DNA from: Nakamurella endophytica
GTDB lineage: Bacteria > Actinomycetota > Actinomycetes > Mycobacteriales > Nakamurellaceae
Assembly (NCBI RefSeq): GCF_014646215.1
Contig: NZ_BMNA01000002.1
Coordinates: 1-64,000 of the forward strand
DNA: 64,000 bases
Direction: 5' to 3'
The notes beneath the pieces are model-generated. The model was not told the DNA's origin. It worked only from the letters and a program-made list of their open reading frames with translations, and searched no databases. Position numbers and translations under genes: made by a program. This document shows, one piece after another, positions 22,404 through 30,687 of the stretch (the stretch's first letter is position 1; each line of letters starts with the position of its first letter).

Positions 22404-23603
22404 ATGTCGAGTCCGTCGGGAACCAGGGCGCAGGCTCCGGACCTGCCGCCGGGGCTGGCAGAGGCGCGCGCGGCCTTCCTGACCCACCTGCACGCCGAGC
22501 GCAACCTGTCGCCGGCGACGGTCCGTGCCTACGCCACCGACGTCGCCGGACTCCTCGACCACCTCGTCCGGCTCCACGGCGGCCGTCCGGTGACCCTGGA
22601 CGATCTGGATCTCGCGGGGCTGCGCAGCTGGCTCGCTTGGCAACGGAGCACCGGAGCGGCCCGCTCGTCGATCGCTCGGCGTGCGGCGGCGGCGCGGACC
22701 TTCACCGCGTGGTCGCAGCGGACCGGACGCGCCCGCGCCGACGCCGGAGCGCGGTTGCGCTCGCCGTCCCCGGACCGCAGGCTGCCGGCCATCCTGCAGC
22801 CCGACCAGGCGGCGGCATTGCTGACCACCAGGACCCCCGGCCCTCCCGGCCCTACCGGCGGTACCGGCGCAGCCGGCGGTACCAGCGCAGCCAGCGGTAC
22901 CGGCGCCACGGAGGGGGCCCGCCCGGGAGTCGCCGGCGATCTTGCTGCGGACGCGGAAGCTGCGCCGGATGCGCCGCGACCTCCTTCGCGCTCCCATTGC
23001 GGGACCGCCGACCTCGTCGACGCCGGGACCGATGGTGCCGCGGCGGCGGGGGACGGTGCGGCCGACCGGACACCCGCGCAGGCCGCGCGCGAGCGCGCAC
23101 TCGACCTGCGGGACCAGGCCGTCCTGGAGCTGCTGTACGCGAGCGGTGTGCGGGTGTCCGAACTGGTCGGCCTGGACGTCACCGACGTCGACCGGCGGCG
23201 GCAGGTCGTCACGGTGATGGGCAAGGGTGCGAAGCAACGGGTCGTCCCGTTCGGCGTTCCGGCGCGGCGGGCGCTGGACCTGTGGCTCGACGTCGGCCGC
23301 CCGGAGCTCGCCACGGACGGGTCCGGTGCCGCGGTGTTCCTCGGAGCCCGCGGCCGCCGGATGGACCAGCGGGCCGTGCGGACCTTGGTGGACCGCCGGA
23401 CCCGGGCGGTACCCGGTGCCCCGCGGCTCGCCCCGCACGGTCTGCGACACACCGCCGCCACGCATCTGCTGGACGGTGGAGCGGACCTGCGCGTGGTGCA
23501 GGAGCTGCTCGGCCACGCCAGCCTGGCAAGCACCCAGATCTACACGCACGTGTCCGCCGAGAAGCTGCGAGCCGTGTACCGGCAGGCGCACCCGCGAGCC
23601 TGA
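22404..23603 (+). CDS. xerC: Tyrosine recombinase XerC with a low-complexity insert
   Basis: Site-specific recombinase that resolves chromosome dimers at dif with XerD. It has 399 residues. The SAM-like core-binding domain covers about 1-145 (FLTHLHAERNLSPATVRAYATDV). The catalytic domain carries the expected R (ASGVRVSELVGLD), K (MGKGAKQRVVPFG), HxxR (PHGLRHTAATHLL), H (LGHASLAS) and nucleophile Y (TQIYTHVS). Between the domains is an insert of about 90 residues rich in Gly, Ala, Thr and Pro, so the protein is about 100 residues longer than usual. All catalytic residues are intact. ATG 22404 is chosen over upstream GTG starts because the family N terminus begins near SPSGTRAQ. Synteny (dprA, xerC, rpsB) supports XerC over XerD. 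Confidence 0.92.
   Translation: MSSPSGTRAQAPDLPPGLAEARAAFLTHLHAERNLSPATVRAYATDVAGLLDHLVRLHGGRPVTLDDLDLAGLRSWLAWQRSTGAARSSIARRAAAARTFTAWSQRTGRARADAGARLRSPSPDRRLPAILQPDQAAALLTTRTPGPPGPTGGTGAAGGTSAASGTGATEGARPGVAGDLAADAEAAPDAPRPPSRSHCGTADLVDAGTDGAAAAGDGAADRTPAQAARERALDLRDQAVLELLYASGVRVSELVGLDVTDVDRRRQVVTVMGKGAKQRVVPFGVPARRALDLWLDVGRPELATDGSGAAVFLGARGRRMDQRAVRTLVDRRTRAVPGAPRLAPHGLRHTAATHLLDGGADLRVVQELLGHASLASTQIYTHVSAEKLRAVYRQAHPRA
22857..22910 (+). repeat. 18-bp coding tandem repeat inside xerC
   Basis: Three copies of an 18-bp unit close to GGCGGTACCGGCGCAGCC (22857-22874, 22875-22892, 22893-22910), preceded by two related 9-bp units. It encodes Gly-Gly-Thr-Gly-Ala-Ala-type hexapeptides in the interdomain insert. 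Because the period is a multiple of three, copy-number change keeps the frame. Confidence 0.8.
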
Positions 23604-23792
23604 GTGTCTCCGGGGACCGTCTCCGGTGACCCCACGGCACGTCCCGGGGCGTTGGCCGTCCTGGAGACGCCTGTCGGTCGCGGCCGGCTGAACCACCCGG
23701 ATGGCGACTTCTCGACCGCCCCACGGTCGGCCGGGGCCGACGGGCGGACCGCCGCACACGGGTCCGGCTACCGGGCGGGGGCCGTACCGAGC

Positions 23793-24674
23793 TCACCCGG
23801 ACACCCAGGGCTTGAGCCGGACGTGCAGGCCGGTGAGCAAAGTCATCGGATCCAGGTAGCTGCCGTCGGGCAGCCGAGCCCCCCAGTGCAGGCAGCTCGC
23901 GGTGCCGCACGGCGGATGTCCCGCTTCCAGCCGACCGATGAGCTGCCCGGCCGTCACGGCCTCGCCGGCGTGCACGGTGGCGGTCACCGGCTCGTAGGTG
24001 GTGCGGAGGCCGCCGCTGTGCTGCACGGACACCACGCCGCGCCCGGCGAGCCGTCCGGCGTAGACCACCGTGCCGGCGCCGGCCGTGTCCACCGCGGCGC
24101 CGGTGCTGCCGGCCAGGTCGACGCCGCGGTGACCGGGTCCGTACCGGTGCGCCGGCGCCCGGAAGGGCGTCAGGACCACCGGCGGCGGTGGCAGCGGCAG
24201 CCGGAACCGGCGGGACGTCGGCGCCTCCGCGCTGCGCGGTCCGGCGCGGGCCGTGCCGGTGCCGACCGCGTCACCTGCCGGCCTGCCGGGCCCGACCCCG
24301 ACTACCGGCGGGAACACCTGGAGACCGACCACGAGCACGGGCCGCGCCGTCTGGGACACCGTCCACGTGGTCGGCGCCGCGGACAGCGACCGCTCCGACG
24401 GGCCCGTGGGAACCGGCCGTTCCGGAGGCGTGGAGGGTCGGGCGCCGGAGATCCGCCCTTCGGGCGCCACCGCCGCTGCGTGTCCGGTACCCGACCGGGA
24501 CGGCGGTCCGGCGCCGACGGTCGGCTCGCCGGCTCGGAACGCGCTGAGCCCGTCCTGCACCCGACCGTCCCGCACCGCAGGTGCCGCCTCCACCCGGGGC
24601 GGCGACGAGCACATCGGGACGACCAACGTCACCAGCAGCAGCAGCAGGAGTCCGATCCGGGAGTGCAGTGTCAC
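23793..24674 (-). CDS. Secreted M23 family peptidase (LytM-like)
   Basis: Predicted exported zinc peptidase or peptidoglycan-binding protein of 293 residues. Signal peptide or lipoprotein-like N terminus ([19 protein letters not shown], with a cysteine), a disordered Pro/Gly/Ser-rich spacer to about 165, then the M23 domain: HRGVDLAG gives the HxxxD metal pair and SCLHWGAR the terminal motif. The usual HxH is CxH here, so the residue often assigned as catalytic base is replaced. Actinobacterial neighbours of rpsB often carry such a protein, and this may be subgroup-typical. It converges with xerC across 189 nt with no other gene and diverges from rpsB. GTG start. Confidence 0.82.
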   Translation of the reverse strand: MTLHSRIGLLLLLLVTLVVPMCSSPPRVEAAPAVRDGRVQDGLSAFRAGEPTVGAGPPSRSGTGHAAAVAPEGRISGARPSTPPERPVPTGPSERSLSAAPTTWTVSQTARPVLVVGLQVFPPVVGVGPGRPAGDAVGTGTARAGPRSAEAPTSRRFRLPLPPPPVVLTPFRAPAHRYGPGHRGVDLAGSTGAAVDTAGAGTVVYAGRLAGRGVVSVQHSGGLRTTYEPVTATVHAGEAVTAGQLIGRLEAGHPPCGTASCLHWGARLPDGSYLDPMTLLTGLHVRLKPWVSG

Positions 24675-24822
24675 GGGAGCCGATGCTGCGCGGGCAGCGG
24701 CAGCTGCTCCACCAGGGGCGCCGCCGCTGTGGACAACCCGGGCCGTTGGGGATCACCGATCCACGCCGGGCGGCCGCGACCGAGGGCGGACGGCCGCGGG
24801 CGACCCGGCAGGCCCGCCCGAC

Positions 24823-24950
24823 GGGCCGGCGCACATCGGCCCCGCCCACGAGACGACGCACATCGGGCTCACCCACGGGACGGCGCACACCGGGCGCACC
24901 CAATGAGACGGTGCACGTCGGGCCCACCACGGGGCGGTGCGCACCGGGTC
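24823..24950. repeat. 27-bp degenerate tandem repeat upstream of rpsB
   Basis: About five head-to-tail copies (starts 24823, 24850, 24877, 24905, 24931) of a unit close to GRGACGGCGCACATCGGG followed by CCCACCCAC. Copy lengths are 26-28 bp. Units are adjacent, so it is not a CRISPR array. It lies in the 624-nt divergent gap between the M23 peptidase gene and rpsB, roughly 75 bp before the predicted rpsB promoter. Confidence 0.75.
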
Positions 24951-25003
24951 CGGTCGACGGGCCGTTGTGCGACCGTCGCACCCGGTGTGAGCAGGGGCGA
25001 CGA

Positions 25004-25033
25004 TTCGCCCGCCGGCCCCGTCGCGGGTACGCT
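25004..25033 (+). promoter_or_regulatory. Candidate promoter of rpsB-tsf
   Basis: TTCGCC (25004-25009), an 18-bp spacer and TACGCT (25028-25033), the same spacing as the rplS promoter. It would give a leader of about 260 nt before rpsB. Leader-based autoregulation by S2 is known in other bacteria. No specific structure was recognised here. Confidence 0.4.
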
Positions 25034-25298
25034 GGCGGTGCGGCCGACTCCGGTCGGTCGACTTCGCACGCCCTGTTGCCACCGCGGACGAACCACCATC
25101 CGCACCGGCCGGCGCGCACCGAGGTCCCACGCACCGCAGCCCGAGGCTGCGACCTGCGCGGGCGGTGTGCCCGAGGGCGTCAGGGCCCGTCGCCACCCCG
25201 GCGCCGGGCGACAACCGAACCGCGGTCCGGTTCGGCGGGTCCTCCCGCCGCCGGTCCCGCATGCCCGCACGGGCACGGACGAGAAAGGACGGCCGCTC

Positions 25299-26153
25299 AT
25301 GGCTGTCGTCACCATGCGCCAGCTGCTGGACGCCGGTGTCCACTTCGGGCACCAGACCCGGCGCTGGAACCCGAAGATGAAGCGATTCATCTTCACCGAG
25401 CGCAACGGCAACTACGTCATCGATCTGCAGCAGACGCTGACGTACATCGACAAGGCGTTCGAGTTCGTCAAGGAGACCGTCGCCCACGGCGGCACGATCC
25501 TGTTCGTCGGCACGAAGCGCCAGGCGCAGGAGGCCATCGCCGAGCAGGCGACGCGGGTCTCCATGCCGTACGTCAACCAGCGCTGGCTGGGCGGCATGCT
25601 CACCAACTTCTCGACGGTGCACAAGCGCCTGCAGCGGCTGAAGGACCTCGAGGCCATGGAGACCTCGGGCGAGTTCGCCGGCCGCACCAAGAAGGAGGTG
25701 CTGCTGCTGACCCGCGAGAAGGACAAGCTGGCCAAGACCCTCGGCGGCATCCGGGACATGGCCAAGGTCCCGTCCGCGGTGTGGGTGGTGGACACCAAGA
25801 AGGAGCACATCGCCGTTGGCGAGGCCCGCAAGCTGGGTATCCCGGTCGTCGCCGTGCTCGACACGAACTGCGACCCCGACGAGGTCGACTACCCGGTGCC
25901 GGGCAACGACGACGCCATCCGGTCGGCGTCGCTGCTGACTCGGGTCGTCGCGGAGGCCGTCGCCGAAGGTCTGCTGGCTCGCAGCGGCGGGCTGGCCGGC
26001 GTCGCCGGCGCCGAGGAGCCCATGGCCGAGTGGGAACGCGAGCTGCTCGAGAGCGGCGCCGCGGCCCCCGCCGCGGAGGTGTCCCAGGACGCCACCGCGC
26101 CGGCTCCCGCCGCCGAGTCCGCCGAGTCGGGCGAGCCGCAGCAGCAGGGCTGA
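25299..26153 (+). CDS. rpsB: 30S ribosomal protein S2
   Basis: Small-subunit protein S2, which helps to anchor S1-type interactions and start-site binding. It has 284 residues. Conserved blocks: [56 protein letters not shown], and [13 protein letters not shown] near the end. The last 50 residues are an Ala/Glu-rich tail. ATG 25299 is preceded by GAGAAAGGA. The open frame extends more than 1.6 kb upstream, but that part is not S2-like. It is followed by a strong hairpin and tsf. Confidence 0.98.
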   Translation: MAVVTMRQLLDAGVHFGHQTRRWNPKMKRFIFTERNGNYVIDLQQTLTYIDKAFEFVKETVAHGGTILFVGTKRQAQEAIAEQATRVSMPYVNQRWLGGMLTNFSTVHKRLQRLKDLEAMETSGEFAGRTKKEVLLLTREKDKLAKTLGGIRDMAKVPSAVWVVDTKKEHIAVGEARKLGIPVVAVLDTNCDPDEVDYPVPGNDDAIRSASLLTRVVAEAVAEGLLARSGGLAGVAGAEEPMAEWERELLESGAAAPAAEVSQDATAPAPAAESAESGEPQQQG

Positions 26154-26161
26154 TCCCGCTC

Positions 26162-26208
26162 CGCACCGGCCGCGCTGCACCGCCGACGGCGGCGGCGCGG
26201 CCGGTGCG
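26162..26208 (+). terminator. Hairpin between rpsB and tsf
   Basis: Perfect 14-bp stem (26162-26175 with 26195-26208) whose 19-nt loop contains a second small hairpin (CCGCC-GAC-GGCGG). It lies 8 nt after the rpsB stop and probably limits read-through into tsf, setting S2 above EF-Ts. Confidence 0.7.
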
Positions 26209-26288
26209 CGCCCCCACCGGTCCCGTCCGGCCACCCCGGTGCGGACCGGCACGACTTTCCAGGCCGTTTCAGAGAGGACGCACCACCC

Positions 26289-27110
26289 GTGGCGAACTAC
26301 ACAGCCGCCGACGTCAAGAAGCTCCGGGAGCTCACCGGGGCCGGATTCATGGACTGCAAGAAGGCGCTCGAGGAGACCGACGGCGACTACGACAAGGCCG
26401 TCGAGTACCTGCGCATCAAGAGCTCGAAGAACGCCTCCAAGCGGGCCGAGCGCACCACCGCCGAGGGCCTCGTCGCCGCCAGCGGCCACGCCCTGATCGA
26501 GCTCAACTCGGAGACCGACTTCGTCGCCAAGAACGACGACTTCCAGCAGCTGGGCGCGAAGATCGCGAAGGCCGCGGAGTCCTCCGACGGTTCGGTGGAC
26601 GGCGTGCTGGCCGCCCCGCTGGACGGCGGGACAGTGGCCGACGCGATCGAGGCGCTGGCCGGTCGGATCGGTGAGAAGCTGGTCCTCAACCGCGTCGCCA
26701 AGTTCGACGGCGACACCGCCGTCTACCTGCACCGCCGGTCGCAGGACCTGCCGCCGTCGATCGGTGTGCTGGTCCAGTACACGGGCGACGGCGAGGCGGC
26801 GGCCGAGGCCGCCCGCGGCGCCGCGATGCAGATCTCCGCGCTGAGCGCCAAGTACGTGTCCCGCGACGAGGTCCCGGCCGAGGTGCTCGAGTCGGAGCGG
26901 CGCATCGCCGAGGGCATCGCCCGCGAGGAGGGCAAGCCGGAGGCGGCGCTGCCCAAGATCGTCGAGGGTCGTATCAACGGCTTCTACAAGAACGCCGTGC
27001 TGGGCGAGCAGTCCTCCGTCCGCGACCCGAAGAAGACGGTTGCCGCGGTGCTGCAGGAGGCGGACGTGACGGTGACCCGGTTCGTCCGGTTCGAAGTCGG
27101 CACGGCCTGA
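26289..27110 (+). CDS. tsf: Elongation factor Ts
   Basis: Nucleotide exchange factor for EF-Tu. It has 273 residues. The N-terminal UBA-like domain is [20 protein letters not shown] followed by [11 protein letters not shown], and the EF-Tu-contacting [10 protein letters not shown] motif is intact, with the [11 protein letters not shown] signature toward the C terminus. Start GTG 26289 is preceded by GAGAGGAC. It lies 135 nt after rpsB and is bounded on both sides by long hairpins. Confidence 0.98.
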   Translation: MANYTAADVKKLRELTGAGFMDCKKALEETDGDYDKAVEYLRIKSSKNASKRAERTTAEGLVAASGHALIELNSETDFVAKNDDFQQLGAKIAKAAESSDGSVDGVLAAPLDGGTVADAIEALAGRIGEKLVLNRVAKFDGDTAVYLHRRSQDLPPSIGVLVQYTGDGEAAAEAARGAAMQISALSAKYVSRDEVPAEVLESERRIAEGIAREEGKPEAALPKIVEGRINGFYKNAVLGEQSSVRDPKKTVAAVLQEADVTVTRFVRFEVGTA

Positions 27111-27118
27111 TCTTCGCG

Positions 27119-27152
27119 GCGTCCGCCGGCCGGGTTCCCGGCCGGCGGACGC
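27119..27152 (+). terminator. Strong hairpin terminator after tsf
   Basis: Perfect 16-bp inverted repeat (27119-27134 and 27137-27152) with only TT between the arms, 8 nt after the tsf stop. It separates rpsB-tsf from pyrH-frr-cdsA. Confidence 0.75.
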
Positions 27153-27220
27153 CCGCAGGACGCACACCGCCGGGTGCGGGCCGTACCGCGGCCCGCGCCC
27201 GGAGCACCGAAGGGAACCGG

Positions 27221-27994
27221 ATGACCAGCACAGACGCCGCCACGGCGGCGACCGACGGGGTGCGCCGGCCGTTCCGGCGGGTCATGCTCAAGCTCGGCGG
27301 CGAGATGTTCGGCGGCGGCCAGGTCGGCGTGGATCCCACCGTCGTCAAGCTGGTCGCCCGGCAGATCGCCGACGTGGTGCGCACCGGCGTCCAGGTCGCC
27401 GTGGTCATCGGCGGCGGCAACTTCTTCCGGGGCGCGCAGCTGCAGGAGGAGGGCATGGACCGGGCCCGCTCCGACTACATGGGCATGCTCGGCACCGTCA
27501 TGAACTGCCTGGCCCTGCAGGACTTCCTCGAGCGGGAGCAGCAACTGGACACCCGCGTGCAGACCGCCATCACGATGGGTCAGGTCGCCGAGCCGTACAT
27601 CCCGCGCCGCGCCGTCCGGCACCTGGAGAAGGGCCGCGTCGTGATCTTCGGCGCCGGTGTCGGCATGCCGTACTTCTCCACCGACACCACGGCCGCGCAG
27701 CGCGCGCTGGAGATCGGCGCCGAGGTGGTGCTGATGGCCAAGGCCGTCGACGGTGTCTTCGACGCCGACCCGCGCCGGGTGGCCGGTGCCACCATGTACC
27801 ACCACATCACGCACCAGGAGGTCCTGGAGCGCGGCCTGCAGGTGGCCGATGCGACGGCGTTCAGCCTGTGCAAGGACAACGGGATGCCGATGATCGTGTT
27901 CAACCTGCTCGTCGATGGCAATATCGCCAGGGCCGTGGGTGGGGAGCCCGTCGGCACGCTGGTGTCCACCCCCTCCGGGTCCGACCCCGCCTGA
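27221..27994 (+). CDS. pyrH: Uridylate kinase (UMP kinase)
   Basis: Hexameric kinase making UDP from UMP in pyrimidine synthesis. It has 257 residues with an N-terminal extension of about 20. Visible motifs: [34 protein letters not shown] and the C-terminal [19 protein letters not shown] 27221 follows GAAGGGAACCGG. The next gene, frr, starts 22 nt after its stop, so the two are likely cotranscribed. Confidence 0.97.
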   Translation: MTSTDAATAATDGVRRPFRRVMLKLGGEMFGGGQVGVDPTVVKLVARQIADVVRTGVQVAVVIGGGNFFRGAQLQEEGMDRARSDYMGMLGTVMNCLALQDFLEREQQLDTRVQTAITMGQVAEPYIPRRAVRHLEKGRVVIFGAGVGMPYFSTDTTAAQRALEIGAEVVLMAKAVDGVFDADPRRVAGATMYHHITHQEVLERGLQVADATAFSLCKDNGMPMIVFNLLVDGNIARAVGGEPVGTLVSTPSGSDPA

Positions 27995-28016
27995 CCGAGC
28001 AGCACCAGGGAGAGCA

Positions 28017-28583
28017 ATGAGCGAGCAGATCGACGAGGCGCTGCTGGACGCCGAGGAGCGCATGGAGAAGGCGGTGTCCGTCGCCAAGGACGACCTCGCC
28101 ACGCTGCGGACGGGTCGGGCCAACCCGAACACCTTCTCCCGCGTCGTCATCGACTACTACGGGGCGCCCACGCCGCTCCCGCAGATGGCGTCCATCAACG
28201 TGCCGGAGGCGCGGATGGCGGTCATCAAGCCGTACGACGCCAGCCAGCTCCGCAACATCGAGAAGGCCATCCGGGATTCCGACCTCGGCGTCAACCCGGG
28301 CACCGACGGCACCGTGATCCGCGTGGTGTTCCCGCAGCTCACCGAGGAACGCCGGCGCGAGCTCGGCCGGACCGCCCGGGCCAAGGGCGAGGACGCCAAG
28401 GTGTCCGTCCGCAACATCCGGCGCCGCGCGAAGGAGGCGCTGGACAAGCTCGTCAAGGACGGCGAGTCCGGCGAGGACGAGGTCGCCCGCGCGGAGAAGG
28501 AACTGCAGGCGGTGACCGACCGCTACACGGCCGCCGTGGACGAACTGGTGCGGAACAAGGAAGCCGAGCTGCTCGAGGTCTGA
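28017..28583 (+). CDS. frr: Ribosome recycling factor
   Basis: Splits post-termination ribosomes with EF-G. It has 188 residues, the usual length. Conserved segments: [54 protein letters not shown] and [20 protein letters not shown]. Start ATG 28017 is preceded by GGGAGAG. The stop shares one base with the cdsA start. Confidence 0.98.
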   Translation: MSEQIDEALLDAEERMEKAVSVAKDDLATLRTGRANPNTFSRVVIDYYGAPTPLPQMASINVPEARMAVIKPYDASQLRNIEKAIRDSDLGVNPGTDGTVIRVVFPQLTEERRRELGRTARAKGEDAKVSVRNIRRRAKEALDKLVKDGESGEDEVARAEKELQAVTDRYTAAVDELVRNKEAELLEV

Positions 28584-29437
28584 TGGGCGCGGAGTCCGGA
28601 ACGGGCGCAACAGCGGCGAAGCCGTCCCGCGCGGGTCGCAACCTGCCCGTCGCCATCGGGGTCGGGCTGGGCCTGGGCGTCGTCATCGTCGGCTGCCTGG
28701 TGCTGTTCCGGCAGGGCTTCCTGGTGATCATCGCGGCCGCCATCGGCGCCGCCCTCTGGGAGTTGCGGGGCACCCTCGCTGCCGCTCGCGGCATCCGGTT
28801 GGCGTGGATCCCCGTCGCGCTGGGCAGCGTCGCCACCGTGGTGCTGGCCTGGCCGTACGGGCACCGGGCGCAGGTCGTGGGCATGGCGGTCACCGCGCTG
28901 GTGGTGCTCGCCTGGCGGTTCGCCGGCGGCGCGAGCGGCTACCTGGTCGACGTCGCGGCGTCGTTCTTCGCGCTGGTCTACCTGGGGCTGTTCGCCTCGT
29001 TCGCCGCCCTGCTGGTCGCCCCACCCGACGGCTCCCGGCGCGTGCTGGTCTTCCTGATCTGCGTGGTGTGCTCCGACACCGGCGGATACGCCGCCGGCGC
29101 GCTGCTCGGCCGGCATCCGATGGCACCGCGCATCTCGCCGAAGAAGTCGTGGGAGGGGTTCGTCGGCTCGCTGGTCGTCGCCGGCGTCGGCGGCGCGCTG
29201 TCCCTCTCGCTCCTGCTGCACCGGCCGTGGTGGGAGGGTGCCGTCGTGGGCGTCGTCCTCGCCGTGGTGGCGACGACGGGGGACCTGGCCGAATCGCTGA
29301 TCAAGCGCGACCTGGGCGTCAAGGACATGGGGACCCTGCTCCCGGGCCACGGCGGCATCATGGACCGGCTCGACTCGCTGCTGCCCTCGGCGGTGGTGTC
29401 CTGGATCCTGCTGTCGCTGTTCGTGCCGCTGCCCTGA
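28583..29437 (+). CDS. cdsA: Phosphatidate cytidylyltransferase CdsA
   Basis: Integral membrane enzyme making CDP-diacylglycerol from phosphatidate and CTP, the branch point to all actinobacterial phospholipids. It has 284 residues and about seven to eight hydrophobic helices. The family signature near the C terminus reads KRDLGVKDMGTLLPGHGGIM followed by DRLDS, with VCSDTGGYAAG earlier. Translationally coupled to frr through TGATG. In most relatives rlmN and dxr follow, and here the order breaks off at a convergent minus-strand gene. Confidence 0.95.
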   Translation: MGAESGTGATAAKPSRAGRNLPVAIGVGLGLGVVIVGCLVLFRQGFLVIIAAAIGAALWELRGTLAAARGIRLAWIPVALGSVATVVLAWPYGHRAQVVGMAVTALVVLAWRFAGGASGYLVDVAASFFALVYLGLFASFAALLVAPPDGSRRVLVFLICVVCSDTGGYAAGALLGRHPMAPRISPKKSWEGFVGSLVVAGVGGALSLSLLLHRPWWEGAVVGVVLAVVATTGDLAESLIKRDLGVKDMGTLLPGHGGIMDRLDSLLPSAVVSWILLSLFVPLP

Positions 29438-29459
29438 CGGTCGTCCGCGCGCCGACCGG

Positions 29460-30416
29460 TCAGCCGGCCCGCCAGTAGTTGAGCCCGTCCGACGCGCGGG
29501 CGCAGCGGTACTGCCGGCCGTCGGCGCCCGTCCCGGTCATGGTGCGGTTGAGGCAGCCGCCGCCGTCGGTCACCGGCCGCCAGCGCAGGGTGCCGTCCCG
29601 CTGGTCGTGCTGGCAGTAGGCGGTACCGGTGGCGGTCTCGATGCGCTGCCCGAGGGCAGGACAGGCGGCTGCCGGGACGGTTCTGGTGGCGGCCGTGGCG
29701 GACGATCCGGAGCTGGTCGCGGGTGTGGCGGACGCGGACGTGTCCGTCCGCGTGGCCGTGGAGCCCGGCGTCGCCGGCACGGTGCGACGCGATGGTGGGA
29801 CGGTGCCGGTCGGTGTGCTGCTCGGTCTGCTTGCCGTCGCGGGTGCCGGGACCGCTCCGGACCGTGGCCGTGGTGTTTCCGAGGCGGGGGTCGACGGTCG
29901 GGGTCGGGACTCCGTCCGGGCCCCGAGGGCGCGGCCGTCCGTCGTCCACGGCGTGGGTGTCGTCGACGGCGTGCGTGTCGCCGCCGGCGTGGACGTCGTG
30001 GCCGGGGTGGGTGTCGTGGCCGGCGTGGGAGTGGTGGCCGGCGGGGACGCGGCGGCCGGCGACCCGGTGCCGGTGGGCGACGGGGAGGCAGGCGGGTTGC
30101 TGGTCGACATCGGCAGCTGATCGGTGACGGCCGCGCCGGTCGCCGCCTGCGGTGGGGCGACGACCTGGATGGGCGCCGGACTGGTGGCGACACTGGATGC
30201 CGGCCCGTTCGACGGAACGGTGCCGGGGTCGGTCGAGGTCGCCGTCGACCAAGGGCCCAGCACACCTCCCTCGGGGGCACCCGTCAGCGCGCCCGTCCGG
30301 GTCGACCGGCCGATGCTCAGCACCAGACCGACGAGCACCCCGAGGGTGACCGCCACGGCCGCCGATGCCAGCAGCACGGCCCACCGCCGCCCGGCGGGCG
30401 CGCCCGCGGACGTCAC
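29460..30416 (-). CDS. Membrane-anchored mucin-like protein with a Cys-rich C-terminal domain
   Basis: Unrecognised protein of 318 residues. One N-terminal membrane helix (WAVLLASAAVAVTLGVLVGLVL) is followed by about 220 residues of Thr/Pro/Ser/Ala-rich linker, including hexapeptide repeats of the ATTPTP type, and a compact C-terminal domain of about 65 residues with four cysteines (PALG, YCQHD, GCLNRT and YRCARA regions). The layout suggests an extracytoplasmic domain held away from the membrane by a wall-spanning, possibly O-mannosylated stalk. That is inference. The four cysteines could form two disulfides. GTG start 30416 is preceded by GAGGA. It converges with cdsA across 22 nt. Confidence 0.7.
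   Translation of the reverse strand: MTSAGAPAGRRWAVLLASAAVAVTLGVLVGLVLSIGRSTRTGALTGAPEGGVLGPWSTATSTDPGTVPSNGPASSVATSPAPIQVVAPPQAATGAAVTDQLPMSTSNPPASPSPTGTGSPAAASPPATTPTPATTPTPATTSTPAATRTPSTTPTPWTTDGRALGARTESRPRPSTPASETPRPRSGAVPAPATASRPSSTPTGTVPPSRRTVPATPGSTATRTDTSASATPATSSGSSATAATRTVPAAACPALGQRIETATGTAYCQHDQRDGTLRWRPVTDGGGCLNRTMTGTGADGRQYRCARASDGLNYWRAG
29950..30057 (-). repeat. 18-bp coding tandem repeat in the Thr/Pro linker
   Basis: Six adjacent 18-bp units (starts 29950, 29968, 29986, 30004, 30022, 30040) related to GGCGTGGGTGTCGTGGCC on the plus strand. On the coding strand each encodes a hexapeptide such as Ala-Thr-Thr-Pro-Thr-Pro. Copy-number change would alter stalk length without a frameshift. 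Confidence 0.8.
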
Positions 30417-30501
30417 GGCACGGTCCTCGACGCCATCCGGATCGCCTCCGTCCCGCGCGCCCGGGGCCCGGCCCGCCGGGTCGCGGGAACGGCCGTCCGA
30501 G

Positions 30502-30532
30502 CGAGTCGCGACTCGTCGTCGGCCGGAGACTA
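30502..30532 (-). promoter_or_regulatory. Promoter with palindromic operator candidate
   Basis: On the minus strand TAGTCT (30532-30527) looks like a -10 element, and 11 nt downstream lies the perfect 14-bp palindrome CGAGTCGCGACTCG (30515-30502). The palindrome would overlap about +5 to +18, a classic repressor position. It would drive the mucin-like protein gene with a leader of about 100 nt. The divergent gap to the ABC transporter genes is 271 nt and contains no gene. Confidence 0.45.
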
Positions 30533-30674
30533 CGGCCGCGCGGCACGCCGGTGGCGACGCAGCGCCGGTGTCGATCCGCCGTGGCGCGCCGGTGTCGCTC
30601 CGCCAGGCAGCGAGGTGACGATGCGCGACGCACCGTCACCGCGCCTGTTCAGGGGCCGTGTCGGACCGCTGTGG

Positions 30675-30680
30675 CAGGGT
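30675..30680 (+). promoter_or_regulatory. Possible -10 element of the ABC transporter operon
   Basis: CAGGGT followed by 7 nt and ATG 30688, fitting the A2/T6 plus 7 rule seen elsewhere. It overlaps an AGGGTGAG segment that could instead act as a ribosome-binding site, so leaderless and leadered readings both remain open. Confidence 0.35.
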
Positions 30681-30687
30681 GAGCGCC

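Noticed and set aside
24253..24906. Plus-strand frame containing nonapeptide repeats ([13 protein letters not shown])
   Set aside because: The repeat nature comes from the 27-bp DNA repeat. There is no ribosome-binding site, and the frame lies antisense to the M23 signal-peptide region.
24823..24950. Possible CRISPR array
   Set aside because: The 27-bp units are directly adjacent with no spacers and are degenerate. No cas genes are present.
23604..25298. Long in-frame upstream extension of rpsB
   Set aside because: The extension is unlike S2, passes through the divergent M23 gene and the tandem repeat, and lacks a supported start. ATG 25299 has a good ribosome-binding site.
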